Below are positions 35,286-44,574 of a stretch of 64,000 nucleotides of DNA, piece by piece. How positions within the stretch are numbered: position 1 is the first letter of the stretch; the number at the start of each line of letters is the position of its first letter. A program made the position numbers and the translations under genes. Source of the DNA: CAVONB01 sp963697205 (GTDB taxonomy: Bacteria > Pseudomonadota > Alphaproteobacteria > Rhizobiales > Hyphomicrobiaceae); NCBI GenBank assembly GCA_963697205.1, contig CAVONB010000008.1, positions 124,001 to 188,000 of the forward strand. Direction: 5' to 3'. The notes beneath the pieces are model-generated. The model worked only from the letters and a program-made list of their open reading frames with translations. It did no database searches and had not been told where the DNA came from.

Positions 35286-35593
35286 CTACAGCTTGCCCAT
35301 CACCTGCTGGCGGAAGCCGTAGACCTCGCGCGCACCGGCGAGCGCGACGAGCGGCGACCTCGCGCGACTGGCCCGGCTCGAAGCGCACCGCGGTGCCGGC
35401 GGGAATGTCGAGCCGGAAGCCTTTCGCCTTGCTCGCGATCGAAGTCGAGCGCCGGGTTGGTCTCGAAGAAGTGATAGTGGCTGCCGACCTGGATCGGGCG
35501 GTTGCCGGTGTTGGTGACGTCGAGCGTGAGCGTGGCACGACCGGCGTTGAGCTCGATCTCGCCGTCGGCGGGAATGATCTCGCCTGGGATCAT
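35286..35593 (-). CDS. ureB: Urease beta subunit UreB, two frame breaks
   Basis: About 102 residues from the ATG at 35593. 'MIPGEIIPADGEIELNAGR' opens it, then 'VTNTGNRPIQVGSHYHFFET', the UreB signature, 'LDIPAGTAVRFEPGQSREV' and the end 'YGFRQQVMGKL'. Two GC units are missing (near 35437 and 35353). UreB packs with UreA and UreC into the urease trimer. Its ATG overlaps the stop of the small ORF before it (ATGA). Confidence 0.92.
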
Positions 35594-35835
35594 GGCCGCC
35601 GTCCCCCGCGTGCGGCGCGAACGGTGCGCAAATGCCGGCGCTTGCACGATGAGGCCGCACCCGACGGATCACCGTGACACCAGTGCGAACAGCGCGAGGT
35701 GAAAGGGACTGCACGGCATGCGCGATGCGCGTCCGCCAGGCTCATGTGCTCGTGCGGGCCGGGATGCGCGAAGCGCCGGCGGTCGTAGCTGTGCCGAGCA
35801 GCAGCCGGGCGACGGCGATACGTCGAATGGCGCAT
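35590..35835 (-). CDS. Small ORF between ureA and ureB
   Basis: 81 residues as the sequence stands, ATG 35835 to TGA 35590; it starts 10 bases after the ureA stop and its stop overlaps the ureB start by 4 bases, typical operon packing. The literal product has no recognisable domain ('HSYDRRRFAHPGPHEHMSLA'). If repeat contractions like those in its neighbours occurred here too, the frames join into a short exported peptide: 'RRIAVARLLLGTATTAGA', 'AHPGPHEHMSLADA' and 'SPFHLALFALVSR'. That reconstruction is inference. Either way the gap is coding-like, as in other rhizobial urease operons. Confidence 0.5.
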   Translation of the reverse strand: MRHSTYRRRPAAARHSYDRRRFAHPGPHEHMSLADAHRACRAVPFTSRCSHWCHGDPSGAASSCKRRHLRTVRAARGGRRP

Positions 35836-35845
35836 GATCGGGACC

Positions 35846-36147
<302 letters not shown>

Positions 36148-36211
36148 GGGGGCGCCCTCCTCGTGCGCACGTTTGTCGTGTGCGGTTCTTGGCCTGCTCG
36201 CATGGCCGCCG

Positions 36212-37033
36212 TCAAGTCGACCACACCCGCGGCATCGCGGCGCCGGTCAGAACACGCGCGACGGCGGCGATCAGCCCGCGGACACGGTCGCTGCGTTGGC
36301 CGAGCACGCGCACGACCAGCTTGCCGTCCCAGCGCTTGCGGCCGCCTCGACATCCGCGCATCGGCGCCATGGCGGCGCGCACGGCTGTGAGCCGGTCGGC
36401 TGCATCGGGCGCAGACATGCAGCAGCGTGGCGGCCACCGGCGCGGCCGCCGGCGACGGCGGCGCGCTGCAGGGCGTCCTCGATGTCGCCGCCGAGCCGCA
36501 CCGCTTCGGCGATGCACGAGACGCCCGTCGCGGCGGATGCGCCAGCTGGTCGTCGATCGCCCCCGCTGTCATGGTTTCCGGCATGCCTCGGCGACCCAGC
36601 ACGAGGATATCGGCCACCGTCAGCGAGGCATCGCTGCCATGGTCACGCCGATACGCCGCCGCAGCCGCGCGCCGTCGTACAGGATCGTCTCCTGCGGCAG
36701 CAGCGCGAGCTTGGCGCCGCGGCCCGAGCGTTACGTCGATGTCGAACCGCGTCGGGCCCGATAGCGCGCGGTAGACCCGTTCGGCCGTCGCGGAAGTGAT
36801 GGTGGCGCCAGCATCCGCCGCCAGCCGCGCCGTGAGATGGACCTGGTCCCCGCCCGCCAGGCCGCCGCCGGTGTTGACCAGCACCGCCTCCAGGCCGCTG
36901 CCGGCCCCGCGGGAACCGGACGCGCCAGCCGTCGGCCTCGCAGACATGGGCTGCGCGCGTGCGCCCGTCGGAGGCGACGAGTCGACAGGTCGACGCCGCC
37001 GGCGACGCGGATCGACTTCTAGCGCCGCGACAT
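36212..37033 (-). CDS. ureD: Urease accessory protein UreD, many frame breaks
   Basis: About 275 residues after repair. The middle is clear: 'VASDGRTRAAHVCEADGWRV', 'LEAVLVNTGGGLAGGDQVHL', 'ATITSATAERVYRALSGPTR' and, in another frame, the C-terminal 'DGKLVVRVLGQRSDRVRGLI'. I place the start at ATG 37033, 6 bases after the urtE stop; four codons in, a TAG appears that vanishes if a lost GC unit is restored. Other breaks lie between about 36270 and 36730 and near 36990. UreD is the scaffold on which UreF and UreG load nickel. Confidence 0.8.
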
Positions 37034-37038
37034 CAGCG

Positions 37039-37736
37039 TCAGATCGCAAGCTTGCGACGGACATCGGCCTCCACCATTCCCTCACGCGTTCCCGCAAGCA
37101 CCACCTGTCCGCGATCCATCACCGCAAACCGATCGGCGAGATCGCGCGCGAATTCGAAGAACTGCTCGACGAGCACGATCGCCATGTCGCCGGTATCGCG
37201 AAGATAGCGGATGGCCCGCCCGATGTCCTTGATGATCGAGGGCTGGATGCCCTCGGTCGGCTCGTCGAGGATGAGCAGCTTCGGCCGCATGACCATGGCC
37301 CGGGCGATGGCGAGTTGCTGTTGCTGTCCGCCGGACAGGTCGCCACCGCGTCGCCCCAGCATTTCGCCCAGAACAGGAAACAAGCGAGAAGATGTCGTCG
37401 GGGATCTTACGCTTGGCTGCGCGGCAGAGCCGCAAAGGCGGTTTCGAGGTTTTCGCGCACCGTCAGTAGCGGGAAGATCTCGCGCCCCTGCGGCACCAGT
37501 GCGATGCCCGCCCGCGCGCGTTCGTATCCTGGCAACGTCCCCAGCTCCCGGCCCTCCCACACGATACGTCCCGCCGAGATCGGCTGCTGGCCGACGATGG
37601 CGCGCAGCAGGCTGGTCTTGCCGACACCATTGCGGCCGAGCACGCAGGTGATGCGGCCGGGCTCCGCTTCGAGCGAAACGCCGCGCAAGGCCTGGGCGGC
37701 ACCGTAGTGCAGGTCGATCGCCTCCACGGTCAACAT
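37039..37736 (-). CDS. urtE: Urea ABC transporter ATP-binding protein UrtE, two frame breaks
   Basis: About 232 residues from the ATG at 37736. 'VLGRNGVGKTSLLRAIVG' (Walker A), 'ALVPQGREIFPLLTVRENL', 'GRRGGDLSGGQQQQLAIAR' (signature), 'LLILDEPTEGIQPSII' (Walker B), 'VLVEQFFEFARDLADRF'. 'IQPSII' after Walker B is characteristic of UrtE rather than LivF. Breaks near 37418 and 37383. Precedes ureD by 5 bases, linking urea uptake to urease in one transcript. Confidence 0.9.
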
Positions 37737-37936
37737 GCTACGGCCTCGCTGCACGGCTTGAGTACCTGCAACTTGGCTTTGCCAAGCATCGACGACGCCT
37801 TCAAGGAAATGCGCCGTCCGCGGATGCGCGCAGCAGACGAGGGGCGCTTGCCGCCCGTCGTGGCGGTGTCGAAATTGCGAACGAGAGTGCGGCGGCGAAC
37901 CGCCTTCGGCTTGAACGTGATGATCGGTGGCAGCAT
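37730..37936 (-). CDS. Small basic protein between urtD and urtE
   Basis: 68 residues, unbroken: 'MLPPIITFKPKAVRRRTLV', then 'TGGKRPSSAARIRGRRISL' and 'MLGKAKLQVLKPC'. About a quarter of residues are Arg/Lys; no membrane helix or signal peptide. Strong ribosome site 'gaggagaggg' between the urtD stop and this ATG, and its TGA overlaps the urtE ATG by seven bases. These features argue for a real, co-translated gene. I recognise no family; no such gene belongs to the standard urtABCDE set. Confidence 0.6.
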   Translation of the reverse strand: MLPPIITFKPKAVRRRTLVRNFDTATTGGKRPSSAARIRGRRISLKASSMLGKAKLQVLKPCSEAVAC

Positions 37937-37948
37937 CGATCCCTCTCC

Positions 37949-38707
37949 TCAACGACCAAGATAGACTTCGACGACGCGCTCGTCGCCCGAGACGGTGTCG
38001 ATCGAGCCCTCGGCGAGCACCGCACCCTCGTGCAGGCACGTCACCTTCACATCGAGGGCGCGCACGAACGTCATGTCGTGCTCGACGACCACCACCGAAT
38101 GCGTCTTGGCGATCTCGCGCAGCAGGGTGGCGGTGTCCTCGGTCTCCGCGTCCGTCATGCCCGCCACCGGCTCGTCGACCAGCAGCAGCCTCGGATCCTG
38201 CGCGAGCAGCATGCCGATCTCCAGCCACTGCTTCTGGCCGTGGCTGAGCTCGCCCGCCATCCCGGTCCCGGTGCGCGATCAGCCGCACGCGCGTCAGGAT
38301 CTCGTCGATGCGCTCGCGCGCGATCGCATTGCGCGCGCCGAACAACGCCGACAGCGGCGTGCGCGGCCCCTTCAGTGCAAGATGGATGTTGTCGGCGACG
38401 GTGTGGCTTTCGAAGACGGTCGGCTTCTGGAACTTGCGGCCGATGCCGAGCTCGGCGATCTCGGTTTCGTCGAGTATCGGTCAGGTCGTGGCTGCCCGCG
38501 AATAAGACCTCGCCCTGATCGGGCCGTGTCTTGCCCGTGATGACGTCCATCATCGTCGTCTTGCCGGCGCCGTTGGGCCCGATGATCGCGCGCATCTCAC
38601 CCGGCGCCAGATAGAGCGACAGGCCGCGCAAGGCCTTGAACCCGTCGAAGGTGACGCTGACGCCGTCGAGATAGAGAATGCTGTCGGAGACCTTCGAGAC
38701 TTGTCAT
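37949..38707 (-). CDS. urtD: Urea ABC transporter ATP-binding protein UrtD, several frame breaks
   Basis: About 252 residues from ATG 38707. 'ILYLDGVSVTFDGFKAL', 'AIIGPNGAGKTTMMDVITGK' (Walker A) and 'SHGQKQWLEIGMLLAQDPRL' (UrtD signature, with SHGQKQWLEI) then 'LLVDEPVAGMTDAETED' (Walker B) and 'VVVEHDMTFVRAL' (H-loop). A TCTC unit is missing just after the start (near 38693); further breaks near 38475 and 38268. Pairs with UrtE on the UrtB-UrtC channel. Confidence 0.9.
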
Positions 38708-38709
38708 GT

Positions 38710-39854
38710 CTACTCCGCAGCTTGGGGCACGGCAGTGCCCTTTGCGTGCCGGTCTTGCGTGTCGGCCACATGTCACTGATCGTGCCGACGATGCCCTTGG
38801 GCAGTGCGAGCGTGACCGCGATGAAAGATCCCGCCCAGCACGAACAGCCAGTAGGGCGCCAGCGCGCCGGTCGTGAAGATGGTCTTGAGGAAGTTGACGA
38901 CCACGGCTCCCAGCGCCGCGCCCGTCAGCGTGCCGCGACCGCCGACCGCCACCCAGACCACGGCCTCGATCGAGTTGGCGGGCTGGAACTCGCTCGGGTT
39001 GATGATACCGACCTGCGGCACATAGAGCGCGCCGGCGATACCGCTGAGGCAGGCCGACAGCACGAACACCATCAGCTTGTAGGTTTCGACCCGGTAGCCG
39101 AGGAAGCGCGTCCGGCTCTCTGCGTCGCGGATGGCGATCAGCACCTTGCCGAACGTCGAGGTCACGACGACCCGCGAGATCCAATAGGTGATCGCCAGCG
39201 TCGCGAGGCTGAGCAACAGCAGCGTCAGCCGCGTGCCGTCCGCCTGCACGTTGAAGCCCAGGATGTCCTTGAAGTCGGTCAGGCCGTTGTTGCCGCCAAA
39301 GCCCATGTCGTTGCGGAAGAAGGCGAGCAGCAGCGCGTAGGTCATCGCCTGCGTGATGATCGACAGATAGACGCCGGTCACGCGTGAGCGGAACGCGAGC
39401 CAGCCGAACACGAAGGCGAGCAGGCCCGGCACAAGCACGATCATCAGGGCCGCGAATGGGAACATGTCGAAGCCGTACCAGAACCAGGGCAGCTCCTTCC
39501 AGTTGAGGAAGACCATGAAGTCCGGCAGATACCGGATCGGCATAGACGCCGCGCGTGCCGATCTGGCGCATCAGGTACATGCCCATGGCATAGCCGCCGA
39601 GCGCGAAGAAGGCGCCGTGACCCAGCGAAAGGATGCCGCAATAGCCCCACACCAGATCGAGCGCGACCGCCAGGATCGCATAGCAGACGTACTTGCCGAT
39701 CAACGGAATGGCGTGAGTCGGCACGTGCAGCGGGTTGGTCTCCGCCAGCAGCAGGTGCGACGCCGTGATCAAGATGGCGGCTGCGGCCAGAATGACCGAG
39801 AAAGATGCGGCTGCCGCGATCTCCCAGCGCCTCGATCGTCATGCGCGTGATCAT
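38710..39854 (-). CDS. urtC: Urea ABC transporter permease UrtC, frame breaks
   Basis: About 380 residues. Start ATG 39854 overlaps the urtB stop (ATGA). A TCTC unit is missing near 39802, then 'AILAVALDLVWGYCGILSLG', 'FFALGGYAMGMYLMRQIGTRG', here cut to its ends FFALGGYAM and MRQIGTRG, a break near 39540, then 'FNVQADGTRLTLLLLSLATL' and 'VWVAVGGRGTLTGAALGAVV'. One more break near 38825; the last codons before TAG 38710 are uncertain. About ten membrane helices. Confidence 0.88.
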
Positions 39855-41471
39855 GCGTCCACCGCCCGTCCCTTGAGCGCGAAGAGCCCGCGCGGACGCT
39901 TCTGGATGAAGAGGATGAGCAGGACGAGGATCAGGATCTTGGCGAGCACGGCGCCGGCGATCGGCTCCATGAACTTGTTGGCGATGCCCAGCGAGAACGC
40001 CGAGACGAGGGTGCCCCAGAGATTGCCGACGCCGCCGAACACCACGACCATGAAGCTGTCGATGATGTAGCTCTGGCCGAGGTTGGGCGATACGTTGTCG
40101 ATCTGCGAAAGGGCGACACCGGCGATGCCCGCGATGCCGGATCCGAGGCCGAACGTCATGGCATCGATACGTCCCGTGCGGATGCCGACCGCGGCAGCCA
40201 TGCGCCGGTTCTGCGTCACCGCGCGCATCTGCACGCCCAACGGTGTCGCCTTGAGGAGGAGCAGCAGCCCCGCGAATACGACGAGCGTGAACACGTACGA
40301 TCCACAGCCGCCCGTAGGTGATCTGCAAGCCCATCACCTCGAACGCGCCCGACATGTAGCTGGGCGCGCTGACCTCGCGATTGGTCGGCCCGAAGATCGT
40401 GCGCACCGCCTGCTGAAGGACGAGGCTGACGCCCCAGGTCGCCAGCAGCGTCTCGAGCGGACGGCCGTAGAGGAAGCGGATGATCCAGCGTTCGATGGCG
40501 ATTCCGACCAGGGCCGCCACCAGGAAGGCGAGCGGGATCGCGATCGGCAGGGACCAGTCGAGCGCGCCGGGCGCATAGGCGCGAAATGCCTCCTGCACGA
40601 CGAAGGTCGTGTAGGCGCCGAGCATCACCATCTCGCCGTGCGCCATGTTGATGACGCCCATCACTCCGAACGTGATGGCAAGCCCGATTGCCGCCAGCAG
40701 CAGTACGGAGCCGAGCGATAGCCCATACCAGACGTTCTGGATGTGCCCGAGGAGCCGGAGGTTCTGCTCGATCGTCGTGATCGCCGACTGTGCCGCGGCA
40801 ACGACGGTTGGATCGGTGTCGCGCGCTGCGATGCGCAAGGGTGCCATCGCATCCTGGTCGCCGCGCGCGCGCAGAATCTCGATTGCTGCGCGCTTGTCCG
40901 CCGCCGGCGCCTGGGACAGTCCGACGACAATGGCCGCCTCGGCCTGTGCGTAAAGCGCGGCGATCGCAGGGTCCTTCTCGCGCGCCTTCGCCGATCGGAC
41001 CGCCTCCAGCGCGCTCTCCTCGCGTGCGCGGAAAACGGTCTCGACCGCCGCGCGCCGGAGCGCTGGGTCGGGCGAGGTGAGGCGCAGCGCGCCCACCGCG
41101 GCCTGGATGGCGCCGCGCAGCCGGTTATTGGTTCGCACCGCCTTGGCGCCGTCTGGCACCGCCGCGACGCCCGCTCCCGTTTTGGCGTCGAAGTGCCGGC
41201 CCTCGGCGTCCGTGTAGAAAATTGTCTGGTCCGGCGCCACGACGAGGCGGCGTTCGGCCAGTGCCGACAGGATGGCGGCCGCTTGTTTGGACTGCGATTC
41301 CGCGACGAGGTCGATGGCCTTGCCGGTATCGGTGAAATTGTTCTTGGCAAAAAGCCCCAGCGCCTCGTCCAGGCCGGCGGCCGCCAGGGGGCTCGCCCAC
41401 AACGGTACGAGCAGCAGCCACCCCACCAGGGCCATGCGGCGGATCGGACCGATTGTCGACAGGCGTCTCAC
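39851..41471 (-). CDS. urtB: Urea ABC transporter permease UrtB, one frame break
   Basis: About 540 residues from 41471: a signal-like N-terminus ('MALVGWLLLVPLWASPLAAA'), a 200-residue periplasmic helical extension typical of UrtB ('LVAESQSKQAAAILSALAER'), then a LivH-type permease ('GVMGVINMAHGEMVMLGAY', 'ATWGVSLVLQQAVRTIFGPT', 'GIAGVALSQIDNVSPNLGQS'). A GT unit is missing near 40303 (GTGT), after which 'YVFTLVVFAGLLLLLKATPL' continues. Ends 'GRAVDA' over the urtC start. Confidence 0.92.
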
Positions 41472-41601
41472 GTGTCTCTGTGCCCCCTTGCACGCGCACC
41501 TGCATCGATGGTCCAGCCGGTGGCGCGAACGTCGCGCAGTTGGCGCCTGCGGGGCGCCGTCATCGTTCGACGCCCCGCAGGTCTTGATCAGCCGGCAGCG
41601 G

Positions 41602-42891
41602 TTACGCGCCGCCGCACTTGCCGGTCTTGGTGTTGAAGTTGCCGCACTTCTTGCCGACCCAGTCGCCGACGAGGTCCTTGGAGCCCGGCAGATAGTCTGA
41701 CCAGGCGTCGCCCTCGATCAGGCCTTCCGTCGACCACACCGTGTCGAACTGGCCGTCCGCGCGCACCTCGCCGATCAGCACCGGCTTGGTGATGTGGTGG
41801 TTGGCCAGCATCTTCGACGTGCCACCGGTGAGGTTCGGCACCTCGATCCCGACGATCGAGTCGATCACCTTGTCGGTATCGGTCGTCTTGGCCTTCTCCA
41901 CCGCCTTGACCCACATGTTGAAGCCGATCACGTGGGCTTCCATGGGATCGTTGGTGACGCGTTTGGGGTTCTTGGTGAAGTCGCGCCACTTCTCGATGAA
42001 CGCCTTGTTGGCCGGCGTATCGACCGACTGGAAGTAGTTCCAGGCGGCAAGGTGGCCGACTAGGTTCTTGGTGTCGACGCCGGCCAGCTCTTCCTCGCCG
42101 ACGGAGAAGGCGACGACCGGAATGTCGGTCGCTTTGACGCCCTTGTTGGCGAGCTCCTTGTAGAACGGCACGTTGGCGTCGCCGTTGATGGTGGACACGA
42201 CGGCGGTCTTCTTGCCGGCCGAGCCGAACTTGACGATGTCAGCGACGATCGTCTGCCAGTCGGAATGTCCGAACGGCGTGTAGTTGATCATGATGTCTTC
42301 GGACTTCACGCCCTTGGACTTCAGGTAGGCTTCCAGGATCTTGTTGGTCGTGCGCGGATAGACGTAGTCGGTGCCCGCCAGGACCCAGCGCTTCACCTCG
42401 CCGCCGTCCTTCGACATCAGGTAGTCGACCGCAGGGATCGCCTGCTGGTTCGGCGCAGCGCCCGTGTAGAAGACGTTGCGCTCGCTCTCCTCGCCCTCGT
42501 ACTGGACGGGATAGAACAGGATCGAGTTGAGCTCCTTGAAGACGGGCAGCACGGACTTGCGCGACACGCTGGTCCAGCAGCCGAACACGGCAGACACCTT
42601 CTTCTGCGCGATGAGTTCGCGCGCTTTCTCCGCAAACAGCGGCCAGTTCGAGGCGGGGTCGACGACCACGGCCTCCAGCTTCTTGCCGAGCAGTCCGCCT
42701 TTCTTGTTCTGCTCCTCGATCAGCATCAGCATGACGTCTTTCAGTGTCGTCTCACTGATCGCCATGGTTCCCGACAGGGAATGGAGGATGCCGACCTTGA
42801 TCGTGTCTTGCGCCAGCAACGGGCTGCCGCCGAGCGCGGCAGCCGTCAGAAATGAGGCTCCTGCGAGCACGCTGCGTCTGGTTAAAACCAC
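41602..42891 (-). CDS. urtA: Urea ABC transporter substrate-binding protein UrtA
   Basis: 429 residues, unbroken. I choose GTG 42891, just after 'ggagg'; an in-frame GTG at 42903 is possible. The N-terminus 'LTRRSVLAGASF' has a twin-arginine motif, so export may be by the Tat pathway. 'IKVGILHSLSGTMAISE', 'WTSVSRKSVLPVFKELNSIL', 'LFYPVQYEGEESERNVFYTG' and 'AAPNQQAIPAVDYL' are UrtA hallmarks that separate it from LivK. First gene of the urea regulon, starting about 28 bases after the predicted transcription start of a sigma-54 promoter. Confidence 0.95.
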   Translation of the reverse strand: MVLTRRSVLAGASFLTAAALGGSPLLAQDTIKVGILHSLSGTMAISETTLKDVMLMLIEEQNKKGGLLGKKLEAVVVDPASNWPLFAEKARELIAQKKVSAVFGCWTSVSRKSVLPVFKELNSILFYPVQYEGEESERNVFYTGAAPNQQAIPAVDYLMSKDGGEVKRWVLAGTDYVYPRTTNKILEAYLKSKGVKSEDIMINYTPFGHSDWQTIVADIVKFGSAGKKTAVVSTINGDANVPFYKELANKGVKATDIPVVAFSVGEEELAGVDTKNLVGHLAAWNYFQSVDTPANKAFIEKWRDFTKNPKRVTNDPMEAHVIGFNMWVKAVEKAKTTDTDKVIDSIVGIEVPNLTGGTSKMLANHHITKPVLIGEVRADGQFDTVWSTEGLIEGDAWSDYLPGSKDLVGDWVGKKCGNFNTKTGKCGGA

Positions 42892-42929
42892 CGAGACCTC
42901 CACCTGAGGGTTAACGATGGGTTAGCAAG

Positions 42930-42945
42930 AGCAATGGTTGTGCCA
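42930..42945 (-). promoter_or_regulatory. Sigma-54 (-24/-12) promoter of the urt-ure operon
   Basis: On the minus strand TGGCAC-AACCA-TTGCT stands 39 bases before the chosen urtA start; GG and GC are separated by exactly 10 bases, matching the RpoN consensus TGGCAC-N5-TTGCW at every defined position. Urea uptake genes under RpoN/NtrC control are well known, so activation under nitrogen limitation is expected. Confidence 0.85.
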
Positions 42946-43337
42946 CTCCCGGATCAGGTCTGGACGATGCGGATTATCTCATTGGTATTGCAGGCAAAAA
43001 TGAAAGGCGGATACGCCTCGTCTGACACGTGGTCACCTGCGCCGCCCCCCCCGGCGACCAATTCAAAGGCAGGCGATGAGTAAAAAATAGGCAATAACAA
43101 GAGCGTGCAAGTTTTTTCACCATGAGCTGCGCGTGCAATGAGCGCTGCCACTTAGACCCGTTCCGACTTTGATGGACTCAAGGCCGCAGGTCGTGACCGT
43201 GGCCCGGCCAGCAGGCCACCCCCGCGGAGGCGCCACGCGCCGTGAGCGACAAGAACCTGCAGCGTTTCCACGCAAGTCGGAAACGCTGTAGGGGCACGAG
43301 CGCACGCTTGGCGCGGGCCGTCGTCCAACACCCAAAA
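42946..43337. other. Gene-free control region upstream of urtA
   Basis: About 390 bases without a gene. AT-richer around 43081-43125. The word gcgtgcaa occurs twice (near 43103 and 43131), containing the NtrC half-site GTGCA, but I see no full NtrC palindrome. A strong hairpin occupies 43256-43292. Confidence 0.45.
43256..43292. terminator. Hairpin downstream of the dehydrogenase gene
   Basis: cctgcagcgtttcc (43256-43269) pairs with ggaaacgctgtagg (43279-43292), one mismatch, nine-base loop. It lies 46 bases past the stop of the leftward dehydrogenase gene. No T-run follows on either strand, so it may be a Rho-dependent end, an RNA-stabilising stem or an operator. Confidence 0.5.
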
Positions 43338-44231
43338 TCAGTCCTCGCCGGGCAGCTGAAGTCCCACGTGACGCGCATAGACCTTGGCCACCGCCGCATC
43401 GTCCTCCCGGCCGTATCCCATCCCCGAGGCGGCCACGAACTGCTGCAGCGCCGTGGCCGTCAGCGGTGCGGCGAAGCGGGCCTCGCGCGCGATGTCGCCG
43501 ACGATGCCGAGATCCTTGACGAAGATCTCGACGGCGGAGCGGGGCGCATAGTCCCCGTCGGCGACGTGCGGTCCGCGGTTCTCCAGCATCCACGATGTGC
43601 CCGCGCATTTCGGGATGACGTCCATGAACTGTTGCGGGCTGACGCCTTGCGTCATCGCGAACGTGATCGCCTCGCCCATGGCCGCGATATGGATGCCCGC
43701 GAGCATCTGGTTGACGACCTTCATTGCCGAGCCCGGCCCGGCGCGATCGCCCAGTCGGAAAACCGTCGCCGCCATCGCATCGAGCGCCGGGCTGGCGGCG
43801 TCGAAGGCTTCCGGCCTGCCGCTCGCCATGAAGGTGAGTTCGCCCGTGCCGGCCTTGGCCGCGCCCCCCGACATCGGAGCGTCGAGATAGAGGATCCCAG
43901 CAGCGGCGAGCCGCGCCTCCAGGTCGATCGCAGTGGCCGGCGGCACCGTCGCGCAGCCGGCAACGACCGTGCCCGCCTTCAAGTGCCGCGCGATACCGGT
44001 GTCGCCGAACAGGACCGATGTCGTCTGCGCGGCATTGACCACTGCGATCACGACCACGGCGACGTCGCCCAGCACGTCGCCCCCGCGACCCTGGCCGCCC
44101 CCCTGCGCCTGAAAGCGGGCGACTGCGTCCGGATTGACATCGAAGCCGTGGACGGCATGGCCGGCACGGATGAGGCTCAGTCCCATGCCGAAGCCCATCG
44201 AGCCCAGGCCATAGAGTGCGACGTTGGTCAT
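43338..44231 (-). CDS. Beta-hydroxyacid dehydrogenase, NAD-binding (3-HIBADH / L-threonate dehydrogenase-like)
   Basis: 297 residues from ATG 44231. Rossmann start 'VALYGLGSMGFGMGLSLIRAG', shortened to its core GLGSMGFGMG, substrate motif 'LDAPMSGGAAKAGTGELTF', catalytic Lys in 'GPGSAMKVVNQMLAGIH' and the C-terminal helical domain. Members oxidise small 3-hydroxyacids; 'GLGSMGFGM' with 'APMSGG' leans to the LtnD-like branch. Divergent from the lactonase/hydantoinase operon across a 343-base gap, so a shared pathway is plausible. Confidence 0.85.
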   Translation of the reverse strand: MTNVALYGLGSMGFGMGLSLIRAGHAVHGFDVNPDAVARFQAQGGGQGRGGDVLGDVAVVVIAVVNAAQTTSVLFGDTGIARHLKAGTVVAGCATVPPATAIDLEARLAAAGILYLDAPMSGGAAKAGTGELTFMASGRPEAFDAASPALDAMAATVFRLGDRAGPGSAMKVVNQMLAGIHIAAMGEAITFAMTQGVSPQQFMDVIPKCAGTSWMLENRGPHVADGDYAPRSAVEIFVKDLGIVGDIAREARFAAPLTATALQQFVAASGMGYGREDDAAVAKVYARHVGLQLPGED

Positions 44232-44574
44232 GCTCCCTCCGGAGACTGTCGTCGGACGCGCCTGGCGCCGCGGCATCGGGGTGGACCCGGCACACCGCCA
44301 GTCCCTCTACATACACGGATCTCTGGCCGCCGGGGTCTGCGTCGTGTGGCCCGGTCCGAGCGGCGGCCCTGATGCTGGCGGGCTTCCCTTGTGGTCGCTC
44401 GCTCGGCATGCTGTGTGTTCACACGCTGGAGCCGGCGGCGCACAGACCCGTGCCGGCTTCGACCGGCGCGCCGATGCCGCCTCCGTGCGCCAGGTCGTGA
44501 TTGGCGAATGAGAAACGCAGCTCGTACGGGTGCCGCCGCGGCGCCCTGCGCAAATCAAGACCGGGGAGGTCGCC
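44232..44574. other. Divergent intergenic region
   Basis: Lies between the leftward dehydrogenase and the rightward lactonase operon and must hold both promoters. I see no gene, no sigma-54 motif and no clear operator palindrome. It ends in 'ccggggaggtcgcc', the ribosome site of the lactonase gene. Confidence 0.4.

Noticed and set aside
43100..43140. Possible NtrC binding site from two gcgtgcaa words
   Set aside because: Only half-sites; the spacing does not make the 17-base NtrC palindrome, so I mention but do not annotate it.
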